Notes: generated from the sequence alone by a model not told the origin. A stretch of 64,000 nt of DNA from Candidatus Hydrogenedens sp. (GCA_016125095.1 WGMK01000035.1:1-64000); one strand, 5' to 3'. Shown: positions 18,044 to 27,157, counted from the first letter of the stretch. Numbers and translations: made by a program.

Positions 18044-18168
18044 GAAGGCCTTCCGGGGGCGCGAACAGGGGTAGACAAAGCCCCAACGGCTTCGCCAGAA
18101 TCGCTGCTCCGGGTTTTCAGGAGGAAGCGCGCCGCGTTGGGCTTGGCGCAAGCATAGGGAGATTTGAC

Positions 18169-19710
18169 GTGAAAAGAAAACTTTCCGTATCCGTGGCGGC
18201 GTGCTGCGCGTCGGTGGCGATGCTGTGGAGCAGCGCCGCCTCGGCCCTCGAGATGCCTTCGATCTTCGGCGACCACATGGTGCTGCAGCAAGGCAAGGAC
18301 CTCCCCGTTTGGGGCTGGGGCGAACCGGGCGAAGCAGTGCGCGTGCGTCTGGGCGGCCGTTCCGAGAAGACTACGGCCGACGAACAGGGAAACTGGAAGG
18401 TGACCTTCACGCCCTTCGAAACCGGGCGGCCCCTGAAGATGAAGGTGAGCGGCGAGAGCGACACGCTCAGCTTCGAAGACGTGCTGATTGGCGAGGTTTG
18501 GGTAGCCTCGGGACAATCGAACATGCAGTGGACCGTGGGCAATTCGAACAACAGCCGCCTCGAAATCGAGCAGGCCGACCACCCGGAGCTGCGCTTGTTC
18601 TACGTGCCGCGCACGGTGGCCGATGAACCCCAGCGCGACTGCGATGCGGAGTGGGTGGTCTGCACGCCGGAAACCGTGCCGGAATTCTCGGCCGTTGCCT
18701 ATTTCTTCGGGCGCGACCTCAACCGCGAGCTGGGCGTGCCCGTCGGCATGATCCACTCTTCGTGGGGCGGCACGCCGGCCGAGGCTTGGACCACCATTGA
18801 CAGCATCCACGCCGACCCGATGCTACAGCCGATTTCTGAGCGCTGGGACGCGCAGGCCGAGGCCGACCGCGCGGCGCGGGCCGCGTATGAGGAGGCGCAT
18901 GCCGCATGGCAGGCCGCGGCGGACAAGAGCGCCGCCGAGCCCGAGGCGCCGAAACCCGGCAACCGGGATTCCTGGCAGCCGGGCGGATTGTACAACGCGA
19001 TGATCGCGCCGCTGGTGCCCTATGCCATCCAGGGCGCCATCTGGTACCAGGGCGAATCGAACGCCGACCGCGCCTTTCAATACCGCACCCTGTTTCCGCG
19101 CATGATCATGGATTGGCACGAGGCCTGGGGCGAGGGCGCGTTCCCATTCCTTTTCGTGCAGCTCGCGAACTTCCAGGCGCGACAGGCCGAGCCGGTCGAT
19201 TCGGCCTGGGCGGAACTGCGCGAGGCGCAGGCGATGACCCTGGACGCCGTGGAGAATTCCGGGCAGGCCGTCATCATCGACCTCGGTTCCGCCATCGACA
19301 TTCATCCCCGCAATAAGCAGGACGTAGGCTGGCGCCTGGCGCTCAATGCGCTGGCGAATACCTACGGCCAGGATGTGGCCTACCGCGGTCCGGCGTACGA
19401 ATCGATGAGCGTAGAGGGCAACAAGGCGACGCTCACGTTCTCGCATGCAGAGCACGGCCTGCAGTCCTGGAACCAGGGCAAGCTCGTCGGGTTCTCCATC
19501 GCAGGGGCCGACCAGAAATTCGTGTGGGCCGACGCGAAAATCGTGGGCGACAACCAGGTACAGGTCTGGTCCGACGCCGTGGCCGAACCCGTGGCGGTAC
19601 GCTATGGCTGGGCCGACAATCCCGAGTGCAACCTCTACGACGGCACGGGGCTGCCGGCTTCGCCGTCCCGCACCGACGACTGGCCCGGCGTTACGGTCGA
19701 AGCGCGGTAG
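18169..19710 (+). CDS. Sialate O-acetylesterase-like SGNH hydrolase (secreted)
   Basis: A 513-aa exported esterase. It starts with GTG after AGGGAG and has a signal peptide through SSAASA. GDHMVLQQGKDLPVWGWGEPGE is the typical beta-sandwich opening of sialate O-acetylesterases, and ASGQSNMQW contains the block I nucleophile Ser117. QGESNADRAFQYR is the second conserved block. Such enzymes remove acetyl groups from sialic acid or other sugars. It begins a rightward run of secreted glycan-active genes; the next gene starts six bases after its stop. Confidence 0.93.
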   Translation: MKRKLSVSVAACCASVAMLWSSAASALEMPSIFGDHMVLQQGKDLPVWGWGEPGEAVRVRLGGRSEKTTADEQGNWKVTFTPFETGRPLKMKVSGESDTLSFEDVLIGEVWVASGQSNMQWTVGNSNNSRLEIEQADHPELRLFYVPRTVADEPQRDCDAEWVVCTPETVPEFSAVAYFFGRDLNRELGVPVGMIHSSWGGTPAEAWTTIDSIHADPMLQPISERWDAQAEADRAARAAYEEAHAAWQAAADKSAAEPEAPKPGNRDSWQPGGLYNAMIAPLVPYAIQGAIWYQGESNADRAFQYRTLFPRMIMDWHEAWGEGAFPFLFVQLANFQARQAEPVDSAWAELREAQAMTLDAVENSGQAVIIDLGSAIDIHPRNKQDVGWRLALNALANTYGQDVAYRGPAYESMSVEGNKATLTFSHAEHGLQSWNQGKLVGFSIAGADQKFVWADAKIVGDNQVQVWSDAVAEPVAVRYGWADNPECNLYDGTGLPASPSRTDDWPGVTVEAR

Positions 19711-19716
19711 GCCGCG

Positions 19717-20652
19717 TTGTTCGAATCATTGATCATCACGCTGTCCGTGCTGCTAAGCAGCGGCACGGACAGCGTTTCTCTGTTCAAGGATCCTGGATTC
19801 GCGCAGGGGTTCAACGTGAGCTCGGCGCGATCATTGGACCAGCCGAACGAGTTGGGTCCGCTGCAAACTTCCGATTCGAGCGCGTCGCCCTCGTGGCGGC
19901 TGGCGCAATGGGGCACGCGCTACGTGCTGCCGCCTTCCATCACCGCCGTCGCGGAAGACGGTGTCTGGTCCGTTGGCAACGAGGCGAAGCGTATAACGAT
20001 TCACCGCCATGCTGCTAGTGTCGCCCAGCTATCGCTGCGTCTCAACGGCATCATGGAATCGAACGAACAATTGCGCGCCAAGGGCGAACCCTGGCCGCAC
20101 TTGTTGATCGAGCAGCGTCTGGGCATCGATCTCGCAGAGATGCCAGAAGGCGCGCTGCGGCTGGCGGCCGAGTTACGCATCAGCGATTGCCGTCCGGCCT
20201 ACTGGGCGCGGAAATCGCTCGATCCGGCGCTGCACACGGCGCAGGTATCGGCCTATTTCATGGTGCACCGCCGCCATGCGCCCGGCGAAATGCGCGAGGC
20301 GATCTGGTTCGGGATCCCCTTCTTCGACGCGCGCCACGAGATTCCGCCGGGTCACTTCGCCATGGACATAGCCGAGAGCGGCGACCGCGCTAAGTTTATC
20401 GCGTGCCTCGAGGGCGAGCGCTTCTGGAAAGGACCCACCGGCGATGGGCAATGGCATACGCTCGATGCGGACATCGTCGCGCTGCTAGGCGTCGCTGTTC
20501 GCAAAGCGCAGGAGCAGGGGCACCTGGAGGGCGCAGCAGTCTCCGACCTCGTGCTCGATTCATTCAACCTCGGCTGGGAAGTCACCGGCCCCTACGACGC
20601 CACGCTCGATATCCGAGGGCTGCGACTCAATGCTGCGGCGTCCACCGAATAA
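19717..20652 (+). CDS. Secreted protein of unknown function
   Basis: A 311-aa frame beginning with TTG six bases after the esterase stop, which suggests translational coupling. The first 19 residues (hydrophobic SLIITLSVLL) look like a short signal peptide, supporting this start. The body is rich in beta-strand pattern and mentions no catalytic motif I recognise. It may be a carbohydrate-binding or lectin-like fold given its neighbours, but that is only context. The stop is followed closely by a hairpin. Confidence 0.75.
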   Translation: MFESLIITLSVLLSSGTDSVSLFKDPGFAQGFNVSSARSLDQPNELGPLQTSDSSASPSWRLAQWGTRYVLPPSITAVAEDGVWSVGNEAKRITIHRHAASVAQLSLRLNGIMESNEQLRAKGEPWPHLLIEQRLGIDLAEMPEGALRLAAELRISDCRPAYWARKSLDPALHTAQVSAYFMVHRRHAPGEMREAIWFGIPFFDARHEIPPGHFAMDIAESGDRAKFIACLEGERFWKGPTGDGQWHTLDADIVALLGVAVRKAQEQGHLEGAAVSDLVLDSFNLGWEVTGPYDATLDIRGLRLNAAASTE

Positions 20653-20689
20653 AATCATCGGGGCGCCTGCCTTTTCAGACAGGCGCCCC
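20651..20689 (-). terminator. Rho-independent terminator for the 35-aa gene (possibly bidirectional)
   Basis: GGGGCGCCTG (20660-20669) pairs perfectly with CAGGCGCCCC (20680-20689). On the minus strand it is followed by GATGATTTTATT, the T-rich tail of an intrinsic terminator, 17 bases beyond the stop of the small gene. It would also stop rightward transcripts weakly. Confidence 0.75.
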
Positions 20690-20706
20690 GCATGGCGACG
20701 CTCCGG

Positions 20707-20814
20707 TTAGCCGAGAAGGCTGCCGAAGATGTCGTTGAACAGCCCGGTGAGCAGTTCCACGATCTGCGCCAGAATGCCGTCGATGAAGCTCTGAATGTCG
20801 AATCCTTCAAGCAT
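20707..20814 (-). CDS. Small amphipathic acidic peptide, 35 aa
   Basis: Reading the minus strand gives ATG, 34 further codons and TAA. The peptide starts MLEGFDIQSFIDGILAQ and ends LTGLFNDIFGSLLG. AGGAG stands eight bases before the ATG, most third codon positions are G or C as in real genes here, and an intrinsic terminator follows at once, so it looks like a complete monocistronic unit. It has net charge near -5 and hydrophobic residues spaced as in an amphipathic helix, with no signal peptide or Cys. I do not recognise a family. Possible roles include a membrane-active peptide, a small regulator or a type I toxin-like peptide; none is supported beyond the sequence pattern. Confidence 0.65.
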   Translation of the reverse strand: MLEGFDIQSFIDGILAQIVELLTGLFNDIFGSLLG

Positions 20815-20831
20815 GGTGTGTTCTCCTGTGT

Positions 20832-20846
20832 GGCGGCATCGCCGCC
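20832..20846 (-). other. Leader hairpin before the 35-aa gene
   Basis: GGCGGC-gat-GCCGCC on the minus strand, ending about five bases before the AGGAG ribosome binding site. It could tune translation of the small gene. Confidence 0.45.
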
Positions 20847-20917
20847 GTTGTGTTTCAGTCCTTCGGTTCGAGTTCTTGTTGCGCGCTGTCGAACTTCAGT
20901 GCACGTTACCCGTGTGC

Positions 20918-20950
20918 TTGCAACGTGTTACAAGAAATTTCGGTTGTAAC
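20918..20950. promoter_or_regulatory. Paired palindromes between divergent genes
   Basis: CTTGCAACGTGTTACAAG (20918-20935) is an imperfect 18-bp palindrome, and GTTACAA (20927-20933) with TTGTAAC (20944-20950) is a perfect inverted repeat with a 10-base spacer. They lie between the leftward 35-aa gene and the rightward DUF1080 gene and are likely protein-binding sites; the regulator is not in view. The rest of 20847-21098 shows no other gene. Confidence 0.5.
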
Positions 20951-21098
20951 GAAATCGATTTCAGGCGGTAAGCGAGACCCGCGCGCGACGTCGTCTTGAC
21001 GCGTCGCGGTGCGTTGATTAGGATGCGGGCTTGCGCAACGAGCGCCGTCTGCCGGAGCAGGCCACGCGACTTGCAGGGAACCGTCTGGAGACCGCCCG

Positions 21099-22397
21099 AT
21101 GATCCGTCTTGCCTACGCCACCACTGCCTTCGCGCTCTGCGCGCTGCTCGCGCCTGCCCATGCGGAAGCGCCCGAAGGATTCCGCGCACTGTTTAATGGC
21201 ACAAGCCTCGAGGGCTGGCACGGCGATAACCCGCACGACACGGTCAAGGCGGCCGAGGGCAAGCGCGACGACGCCATCCAGGCGCAGCAGCGCGACTTCC
21301 TCCGCCACTGGAGCGCGGACAACGGCGAGCTGGTGAACGACGGCGAAGGGCCCTATTGCACCACCGACGAGGAGTTCGGCGACATTGAACTGCACGTCGA
21401 CTACAAGACCGTGCCGCTGGCGGACAGCGGCATCTATTTGCGCGGTACGCCGCAGGTGCAGATTTGGGACACGACGGAGGCGGGCGGCAAGTGGAACATC
21501 AACGCCGACAAGGGCTCTGGCGGGCTCTTCAACAATTCCCCCGATACGCCCGGTCAGCTGCCGCTGGTGCTGGCAGACAGGCCCTTCGGCGAATGGAACA
21601 GCTTCCGTATTATCCAGCTCGGCGCGCGCACCACGGTATACCTGAACGATCAGCTGGTGGTGGACAACGCCATTATGGAGAACTACTGGGATCGCGCCCT
21701 GCCGCTGCCGGCGCGCGGCCCCATCCACCTGCAGACGCACGGCGGCGAGATCCGCTGGCGCAACATCAACGTGAAGGAATTCACGGCCGAGGAAGCCAAC
21801 GCGATGCTGCGCGGCGACGATGCGGCCGCAGGATTCACCTCGGTGTTCAACGGCACCGACCTGACCGGCTGGGCGGGTGCGACGGACAACTATGAAGTGC
21901 GCGACGGCGCGATTGTGTGCAAGCCCGATCACGGCGGCAACCTGTTTACCGAGGCGGAGTACGGCGACTTCGCGGCGCGGCTCGAGTTCAAGCTGCCCCC
22001 CGGCGGCAACAACGGCCTCGCCATCCGCTACCCCGGCGAAGGTAATCCCGCCTACGACGGCATGACGGAATTGCAGGTGCTCGACAACACGGCGGACCAA
22101 TACAAGGAACTCGACCAGCGCCAGTACCACGGATCGGCCTATGGCCAGGTGGCGGCGCACCGCGGCTACCTGCGGCCCGTCGGCGAATGGAACTACGAAG
22201 AAGTGACGGTGATCGGTTCGAAGATCAAGGTCGAACTGAACGGCACCGTGATTCTCGACTGCGACCTGAACGACGTGACTGAATACATGGCGAACAGCGC
22301 ACACCCCGGCAAGGACCTGAAGAAGGGCCACTTCGGCTTCGCGGGCCACAACGACCCGGTCATGTTCCGCAACATCGCCATCAAGACGCTGGACTAA
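21099..22397 (+). CDS. Secreted protein with two DUF1080 (3-keto-glycoside hydrolase-type) domains
   Basis: A 432-aa exported protein with a signal peptide ending near residue 22. Two LamG-like DUF1080 domains sit in tandem, each opening with the family signature: FRALFNGTSLEGWHGD near residue 25 and FTSVFNGTDLTGWAGA near 246. Both contain the HGGEIRWRNI or HNDPVMFRNI type ending. DUF1080 members include 3-keto-disaccharide hydrolases and carbohydrate-binding proteins of Planctomycetes and Bacteroidetes. GGAGA precedes the ATG. The downstream esterase starts three bases after its stop. Confidence 0.92.
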   Translation: MIRLAYATTAFALCALLAPAHAEAPEGFRALFNGTSLEGWHGDNPHDTVKAAEGKRDDAIQAQQRDFLRHWSADNGELVNDGEGPYCTTDEEFGDIELHVDYKTVPLADSGIYLRGTPQVQIWDTTEAGGKWNINADKGSGGLFNNSPDTPGQLPLVLADRPFGEWNSFRIIQLGARTTVYLNDQLVVDNAIMENYWDRALPLPARGPIHLQTHGGEIRWRNINVKEFTAEEANAMLRGDDAAAGFTSVFNGTDLTGWAGATDNYEVRDGAIVCKPDHGGNLFTEAEYGDFAARLEFKLPPGGNNGLAIRYPGEGNPAYDGMTELQVLDNTADQYKELDQRQYHGSAYGQVAAHRGYLRPVGEWNYEEVTVIGSKIKVELNGTVILDCDLNDVTEYMANSAHPGKDLKKGHFGFAGHNDPVMFRNIAIKTLD

Positions 22398-22400
22398 TCC

Positions 22401-23429
22401 GTGCGGGTTGCATCGATAACAGCGGCAGTCGTCACGCTGCTGGCGTGGGCGGCACAGGCGGAGACGATGCCGGTAAGCGGCGAGAGCCTCGTGCTCGCCG
22501 GCACCACGCCCGGCCGCCTCTGGTTCGAGGCTATCCAGCCGGAGAGTGTCGTCGTTCGCAGCACCTACTTGCCGAATCAGGAGGGCACGACCGTCTACGA
22601 GGCGGGCCGCGATTACGTGCTCGATGTTGACGCCGGCACCCTCGCGCGCACGGCGGACTCGCGCATTCCGGACTTCAGCAAGAATCCGCTTTACGGCCAG
22701 CAGGAATTCGACCACACGAAGTTTCCCGGCTACGGCAATGGGCCGTACTTCGTGTTTGTCGATTACACGGCGAAAGACGGCGCAGCCCTGTGCGCGCCCT
22801 CCGACCAGACCGCATTGCTGGCCGGAACACGAAAAAAGCTCGAGGCAGGCGGTCCCTTCAAGCTGCTGGCCTATGGCGACAGCATCACGGCGGGCGGCGA
22901 GGCGACCTCGGTGCCGCTGCGCTTTCAGCAGCGCTATGCCGCGTGTCTCCGAGAGCGCTTCCCGCAGGCGGAAATCACGGTGGAGAACGGTGCCACCGGC
23001 GGCGACACGACGCGCAACGGCCTGGCCCGGCTCGAGGAGAAAGTGCTGACCCGCGCGCCGGATCTCGTGCTGATCGGATTCGGAATGAACGACCACAACG
23101 TCGGCAGCGTGCCGCTCGATGAGTTCAAGAAAAACCTGCTCGACATGATCGCGCAAATTCGCGATCGGACCGGCGCGGAGGTCATGCTCTTTTCCGCGTT
23201 CCCGCCAAATCCCGCATGGAAATTCGGGTCGCACCGGATGGAGCAATATGCGGCCGCCACGCGAGAGACCGCCGTCGAGGCCGAGTGCGCCTTCGCCGAT
23301 GTATACGGCACCTGGATGCAGGTGCTCGCGCGTAAGGACACCGAAAGCCTGCTCGGCAACAACATCAACCACCCCAACGATTTCGGCCATTGGATCTACT
23401 TCGAGGCACTGAAGGCCGTGCGGTTTTGA
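22401..23429 (+). CDS. Secreted SGNH/GDSL hydrolase
   Basis: A 342-aa exported esterase with GTG start, three bases after the previous stop. A signal peptide (to about AAQAE, residue 21) leads into an N-terminal beta domain. The SGNH blocks are clear: AYGDSITAGG with nucleophile Ser161, GATGGDTTRNG, GFGMND near residue 225, and NHPNDFGH near 328 supplying the catalytic Asp and His. Likely deacetylates or de-esterifies a glycan together with the neighbouring enzymes. Confidence 0.92.
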   Translation: MRVASITAAVVTLLAWAAQAETMPVSGESLVLAGTTPGRLWFEAIQPESVVVRSTYLPNQEGTTVYEAGRDYVLDVDAGTLARTADSRIPDFSKNPLYGQQEFDHTKFPGYGNGPYFVFVDYTAKDGAALCAPSDQTALLAGTRKKLEAGGPFKLLAYGDSITAGGEATSVPLRFQQRYAACLRERFPQAEITVENGATGGDTTRNGLARLEEKVLTRAPDLVLIGFGMNDHNVGSVPLDEFKKNLLDMIAQIRDRTGAEVMLFSAFPPNPAWKFGSHRMEQYAAATRETAVEAECAFADVYGTWMQVLARKDTESLLGNNINHPNDFGHWIYFEALKAVRF

Positions 23430-25354
23430 GAATCGCGCGGCGGTATCGGCCGGCCGCCATGCTGCTGGCGCCTGCATTATCGCTCTTGATTTGGTCCGCT
23501 GCGGCAGACGACGTCAAGGACGGGTACCTCGAAGCCGTCGAGCGGCAGGTGCGCTGGCTGCACCGGCATCAGGACGCGGAGGGCGCGATTCTCGACCTCG
23601 CCCTCGGCACCGAGTTCCAGTACACGACGCCGTATTACGCCTACGCGCTCTACGCCTGCCGCGCGGGCGGGCGCTGCGCGGATCTCGAGGCGTCGTTCCA
23701 CGCGGCGATGGACCACTGCACGGAACAAGTGGCGCGCGGCAGCCGGGCGATTCCCGATCAGCACGGCGAGTTCTTTCTCGCCTCCCTTGGCGAGTTGTTG
23801 TACCTCATTCAGGAACATCCGGACGCAAGCGCGTGGATCGATGCGGAAGCGCTCGCACGGTGGCGCGAGCGGATGTCCGTGCCGGTCGAGCGCGTTATCG
23901 AGGGACTCGATGACAAGCTGAACAACCACCGCGCGTATGCCATGAAGGGCGAGTATTTCCGCGCCAAGGCCGGGCTGATTCCGCAGGAATACGCCGACGC
24001 GTTCATCGCCGATGCCTGGGAACAACGCGGGCTGAAATACCGGCTCAATAGCCGCGACGGCATCTACACCTATTTTGAGGACTGGAACGGCGACCCGCAA
24101 TCGCAGACAGTGTCACTCGTGGGGCTGTCGAATCTGCTGCCGATTACAAGGCCCGGTGGCGGGTGGCTGCTGGGCGAGGACTCGCGCGAGCGTAGCATCT
24201 GGAACCTCCGCCACTTCGTCGATCCCTCGGGCCAATGTCCGCCCAACGGCCGCACGGACAACCACGTCTTTGGCGACGCCCTCGTGTGCGCGCTCTTCGA
24301 GTATTACTACGGCCTGTATCAGCGAGACGCGGAGAAGGGCGAGCAGGCCGCCGCCTGCGGCGCGCTGGCCGCGCGCAGTTTCGCCAGCATGCAGCGCTGG
24401 CTGCGCGACGACCCGCCTTACGACGGCATCTACTCCATCACCAAGAACTATTTCGATCCTGCCGAGGGCGTGGGCTATCAGCCCGCGAGCCAGGTGAGCA
24501 ACTACACAGTCACGGTGGCCGTGCTGTTGGCACAGGCGTGGTGGTCGCGCCCGGAAGACGCCGCCGCCGATACCGCCATCGATATCCCGTACGAGCCCGT
24601 CGTCGAGGCGGCCGGCACGCTGGCCTACAACCGCGAGGGCTGCCACGCCCTCGTGAACCTCACGGGCGATTCGGTGCCGAAGTACGGCATCTTTTGGACC
24701 CCGCTCGGCGTGGCGCGGCTGGCGCGCGCCGGATGGGACAGCCGCCTGGGACCGAGCGATGGCCAGTACGACGCCCGCGCGCGCGAGGGACTGAGCATCG
24801 CCCCGACGTGGCGCGAGGGCAAGGACTGGACGCATCTCTGCGAACGCGCGGAGCATTACCGCGGCACGTCGCGGACCGACGGGAATGCCGTCAGCGTGCT
24901 CTATGCGCCCGTCACCGGCGTGGGGGGGCCGATGTTCGAGGTCACGCTTGAGGCGCTGGAACAGGGCGTGCTGATGCGCTTCCGCTCGCCGAGCGATGCG
25001 CGCTTCGGCGTGTCGCTGCCCGTGCTGGAAGACGACGGCCGCGCGCTGGAAGTGCGGAGCACCGAGCGCGCTGTGAGCGTGCGCTATCCCCAGGCGCTGT
25101 CGGACGGCAGCGAACAGATCTTTCTGGTGCTCAACAAAGACGCGGCGCTGGAGAAAACCGAGACCCGCGTGCGCAGCACCTACGGCTGGCTGCAGGAATA
25201 CCGCGCGAGCACGAAGGATCCCGAGCTGCGCGTGTTCGCCTACATGCGCCGCGGTGACGAGCCCTCGCTGGGGTTGATGCTTGTCGGGATGCAGTCGCAG
25301 TGGGAGCAGCTGGAATCCGACCCGGCCGCCGCGCTGCGCGTCCTCCTGCGTTAA
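23426..25354 (+). CDS. Secreted alpha/alpha-toroid protein, possible polysaccharide lyase or glycosidase
   Basis: A 642-aa exported protein. A TTG at 23426 overlaps the preceding stop as TTGA and gives a basic n-region plus signal peptide (ALSLLIWSAAADD); ATG 23459 is an alternative. Residues about 35-400 look like an alpha/alpha-barrel with repeated helical pairs (WLHRHQDAEGAI, YYAYALYACRAG, NPGE-like loops absent). Residues about 440-640 are beta-rich, as in heparinase-like lyases or family 88/105 hydrolases. I cannot place it in a specific family. It ends the 18-25 kb glycan cluster. Confidence 0.85.
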   Translation: MRIARRYRPAAMLLAPALSLLIWSAAADDVKDGYLEAVERQVRWLHRHQDAEGAILDLALGTEFQYTTPYYAYALYACRAGGRCADLEASFHAAMDHCTEQVARGSRAIPDQHGEFFLASLGELLYLIQEHPDASAWIDAEALARWRERMSVPVERVIEGLDDKLNNHRAYAMKGEYFRAKAGLIPQEYADAFIADAWEQRGLKYRLNSRDGIYTYFEDWNGDPQSQTVSLVGLSNLLPITRPGGGWLLGEDSRERSIWNLRHFVDPSGQCPPNGRTDNHVFGDALVCALFEYYYGLYQRDAEKGEQAAACGALAARSFASMQRWLRDDPPYDGIYSITKNYFDPAEGVGYQPASQVSNYTVTVAVLLAQAWWSRPEDAAADTAIDIPYEPVVEAAGTLAYNREGCHALVNLTGDSVPKYGIFWTPLGVARLARAGWDSRLGPSDGQYDARAREGLSIAPTWREGKDWTHLCERAEHYRGTSRTDGNAVSVLYAPVTGVGGPMFEVTLEALEQGVLMRFRSPSDARFGVSLPVLEDDGRALEVRSTERAVSVRYPQALSDGSEQIFLVLNKDAALEKTETRVRSTYGWLQEYRASTKDPELRVFAYMRRGDEPSLGLMLVGMQSQWEQLESDPAAALRVLLR

Positions 25355-25359
25355 GCAAC

Positions 25360-25755
25360 TCAGCGCAGGCTGGAGAGGTAGGCCGACAGCGCGTCGAGGT
25401 CTTCCGGGGGCAGGTCGCGGAACTGCTGCTTGAACTCGAAGACCTCGGCCGGCAGCGAGGCGCGCATGGCTTCGGCGGGCGCGATAAACCCGCGGATGCG
25501 TTCGGGCGATAGCCGCGCGCCGATACCGTCCAGCGGATGCTGCGGATCCCCTTCGCCCCCGATGGCATGGCAAAGCGCGCAGCCCTGCGCCTCGTAGACC
25601 GCGCTACCCTCCGATACCAGCGCCGGAGCCGGCGCGGGTGCTGTCGCTGGCGGGGCGCCCTCCAGCGGATTCTGCCAGCGCGCGAAGGCCAGCGCCGCCG
25701 CCAGCAGCAGCAGCCCGGTTGTCAGGGCCAGCCATCGCGCCAGGTGTTCACGCAT
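25360..25755 (-). CDS. Membrane-anchored monohaem cytochrome c
   Basis: A 131-aa protein with an uncleaved N-terminal membrane helix (residues about 8-25), an Ala/Pro linker and a c-type domain with CALCH (Cys59, Cys62, His63). Met93 in PAEAMRAS may be the distal ligand. GAGGAGG precedes the ATG, which lies 12 bases after the stop of the ferric-reductase-like gene, so the two are one operon. It likely exchanges electrons on the periplasmic side with that flavocytochrome. Confidence 0.88.
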   Translation of the reverse strand: MREHLARWLALTTGLLLLAAALAFARWQNPLEGAPPATAPAPAPALVSEGSAVYEAQGCALCHAIGGEGDPQHPLDGIGARLSPERIRGFIAPAEAMRASLPAEVFEFKQQFRDLPPEDLDALSAYLSSLR

Positions 25756-25767
25756 GCGGCAGCCTCC

Positions 25768-27084
25768 TCATACCAGGTCGAACAGTTCGGAGCGCACATG
25801 CCGCTGCGGCACGCCCAGCCCATGCAGCCCGCGCTCGACCAATGCGATCATCGGTTTCGGCCCGCAGACGAAGTACTCGCGACCCTCCGCCGCCAGCGGC
25901 AGATGCCGCGCGAGCACGTCCTGCGTCAGAAATCCCGTCTCGCCGTCCCAGCCCTCGTGGCCTTCCTGCAGCACATGCACCACATCGAGCGGCAGCCGCG
26001 CGCGGAGCGCCTCCAATTCCTCGCGGAAGATCACGTTCTCCCAGTGCATGTTGCCATAGAGCAGCGTCAGCGGCCGCGTGTCGCCGCGGTCTGCCAGCGT
26101 GCGCAGCATGCTCATGACCGGCGCGATGCCGACGCCCCCCGCGATGAACACAAAGCCGCTGGCCGCCGGGTGGAAGTCTATCGTAAACGCGCCATAGGGA
26201 CCGTCGAGATAGGCCGCGGCGCCGGGCTTTACCTGCCGAATCGTATGCGTGAAGTCGCCAAGATCCTTAATGGTCAGATCGAGTCGCTCCGGATGCTCCG
26301 CGCTCGAGGCGATCGAAAAGGGATGCTCGTTCGCCGCGAAGGGCGAGTGCCCCAGCGTCAGCCACGTGAACTGCCCCGGCAGAAACCGCAGGCCCGCGTG
26401 GCCCTCCGGCTGTAGCGTCAGTGTCCACGTGTTCGCGCGCTCCGCCTGCACCGCCGTCACGCGATACGGCCGCCGCAGCATCAGCGCCGGTTTCAGCAGC
26501 CGGATATAGCCGATGAGCAGCACCCAGCCCAGCGCGCCCCCGGTCCAGGCCGCGCGCTTCCATGGCTCGTGCAGATAGTAGCCGCTGCCTTCCACATGCG
26601 CCACCGCCAGCAGCACCGCCGCCACGGCCAGCGCGCCATGCAGCCGCCGCCAGGGTTCGTAATGGGTGTGCAGCTGTTTGCGCCACAGCGACAGCCCGAT
26701 GAGCAGCGCGAACAGCCCCAGCGAGGCGCAGGCCGCCGCCAAGTGCCACGGCATGGCCCCCGAAAGCAACAGTGCGCCCAGGCCGGGCTTGGCCCGATAG
26801 ACGAGGAGCACGTGCCCAACCAGCAGCGCCAGCCCCACCAGCGCGATGAGCCGGTGAAAGTAATAGATGATGTCGATGCCGAAGGGCGCCGTGGCCCGGC
26901 GGAACCGCGCGGTGAGCAGGAACTGCACGCCCATCACCGCCAAGGCCAGATAGCCCAGCGCCAGCGCCGCATCGAGCGCGAAGCCGCGCCCCGCCGGTAC
27001 CGGCCCGGCCAACAGCAGCCCCAGCGGCGCCAGCACCAGAGCCAGATACACGGCAATCCAAAAGATGATTCGGTTCGTGTTCAT
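25768..27084 (-). CDS. Ferric-reductase-like transmembrane flavocytochrome (FAD/NAD(P)H oxidoreductase)
   Basis: A 438-aa membrane protein. The first ~210 residues hold about six helices; two His pairs in adjacent helices (FHRLIALVGLALLVGH and LHGALAVAAVLLAVAH) fit bis-His haem b binding. The C-terminal half is a ferredoxin-reductase module: HPFSIAS binds FAD and GGVGIAPVMSML binds the nicotinamide nucleotide, with CGPKPMI near the end. Such proteins move electrons from NAD(P)H across the membrane to iron or other acceptors. The ATG at 27084 is chosen over an upstream GTG because the hydrophobic N-terminus follows directly. It lies between a TetR gene and a cytochrome gene. Confidence 0.9.
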   Translation of the reverse strand: MNTNRIIFWIAVYLALVLAPLGLLLAGPVPAGRGFALDAALALGYLALAVMGVQFLLTARFRRATAPFGIDIIYYFHRLIALVGLALLVGHVLLVYRAKPGLGALLLSGAMPWHLAAACASLGLFALLIGLSLWRKQLHTHYEPWRRLHGALAVAAVLLAVAHVEGSGYYLHEPWKRAAWTGGALGWVLLIGYIRLLKPALMLRRPYRVTAVQAERANTWTLTLQPEGHAGLRFLPGQFTWLTLGHSPFAANEHPFSIASSAEHPERLDLTIKDLGDFTHTIRQVKPGAAAYLDGPYGAFTIDFHPAASGFVFIAGGVGIAPVMSMLRTLADRGDTRPLTLLYGNMHWENVIFREELEALRARLPLDVVHVLQEGHEGWDGETGFLTQDVLARHLPLAAEGREYFVCGPKPMIALVERGLHGLGVPQRHVRSELFDLV

Positions 27085-27157
27085 ACCACCACACGGTCCT
27101 GTCACGTCATCGTTCGATTATCGGCCGCGCGACGAGGGCGTTCAAGAACCTTGGCGG

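Noticed and set aside
20692..20949. 85-codon plus-strand frame in the gap before the DUF1080 gene
   Set aside because: No ribosome site and a Cys/Val-rich nonsense end; the opposite-strand 35-codon frame has much better support.
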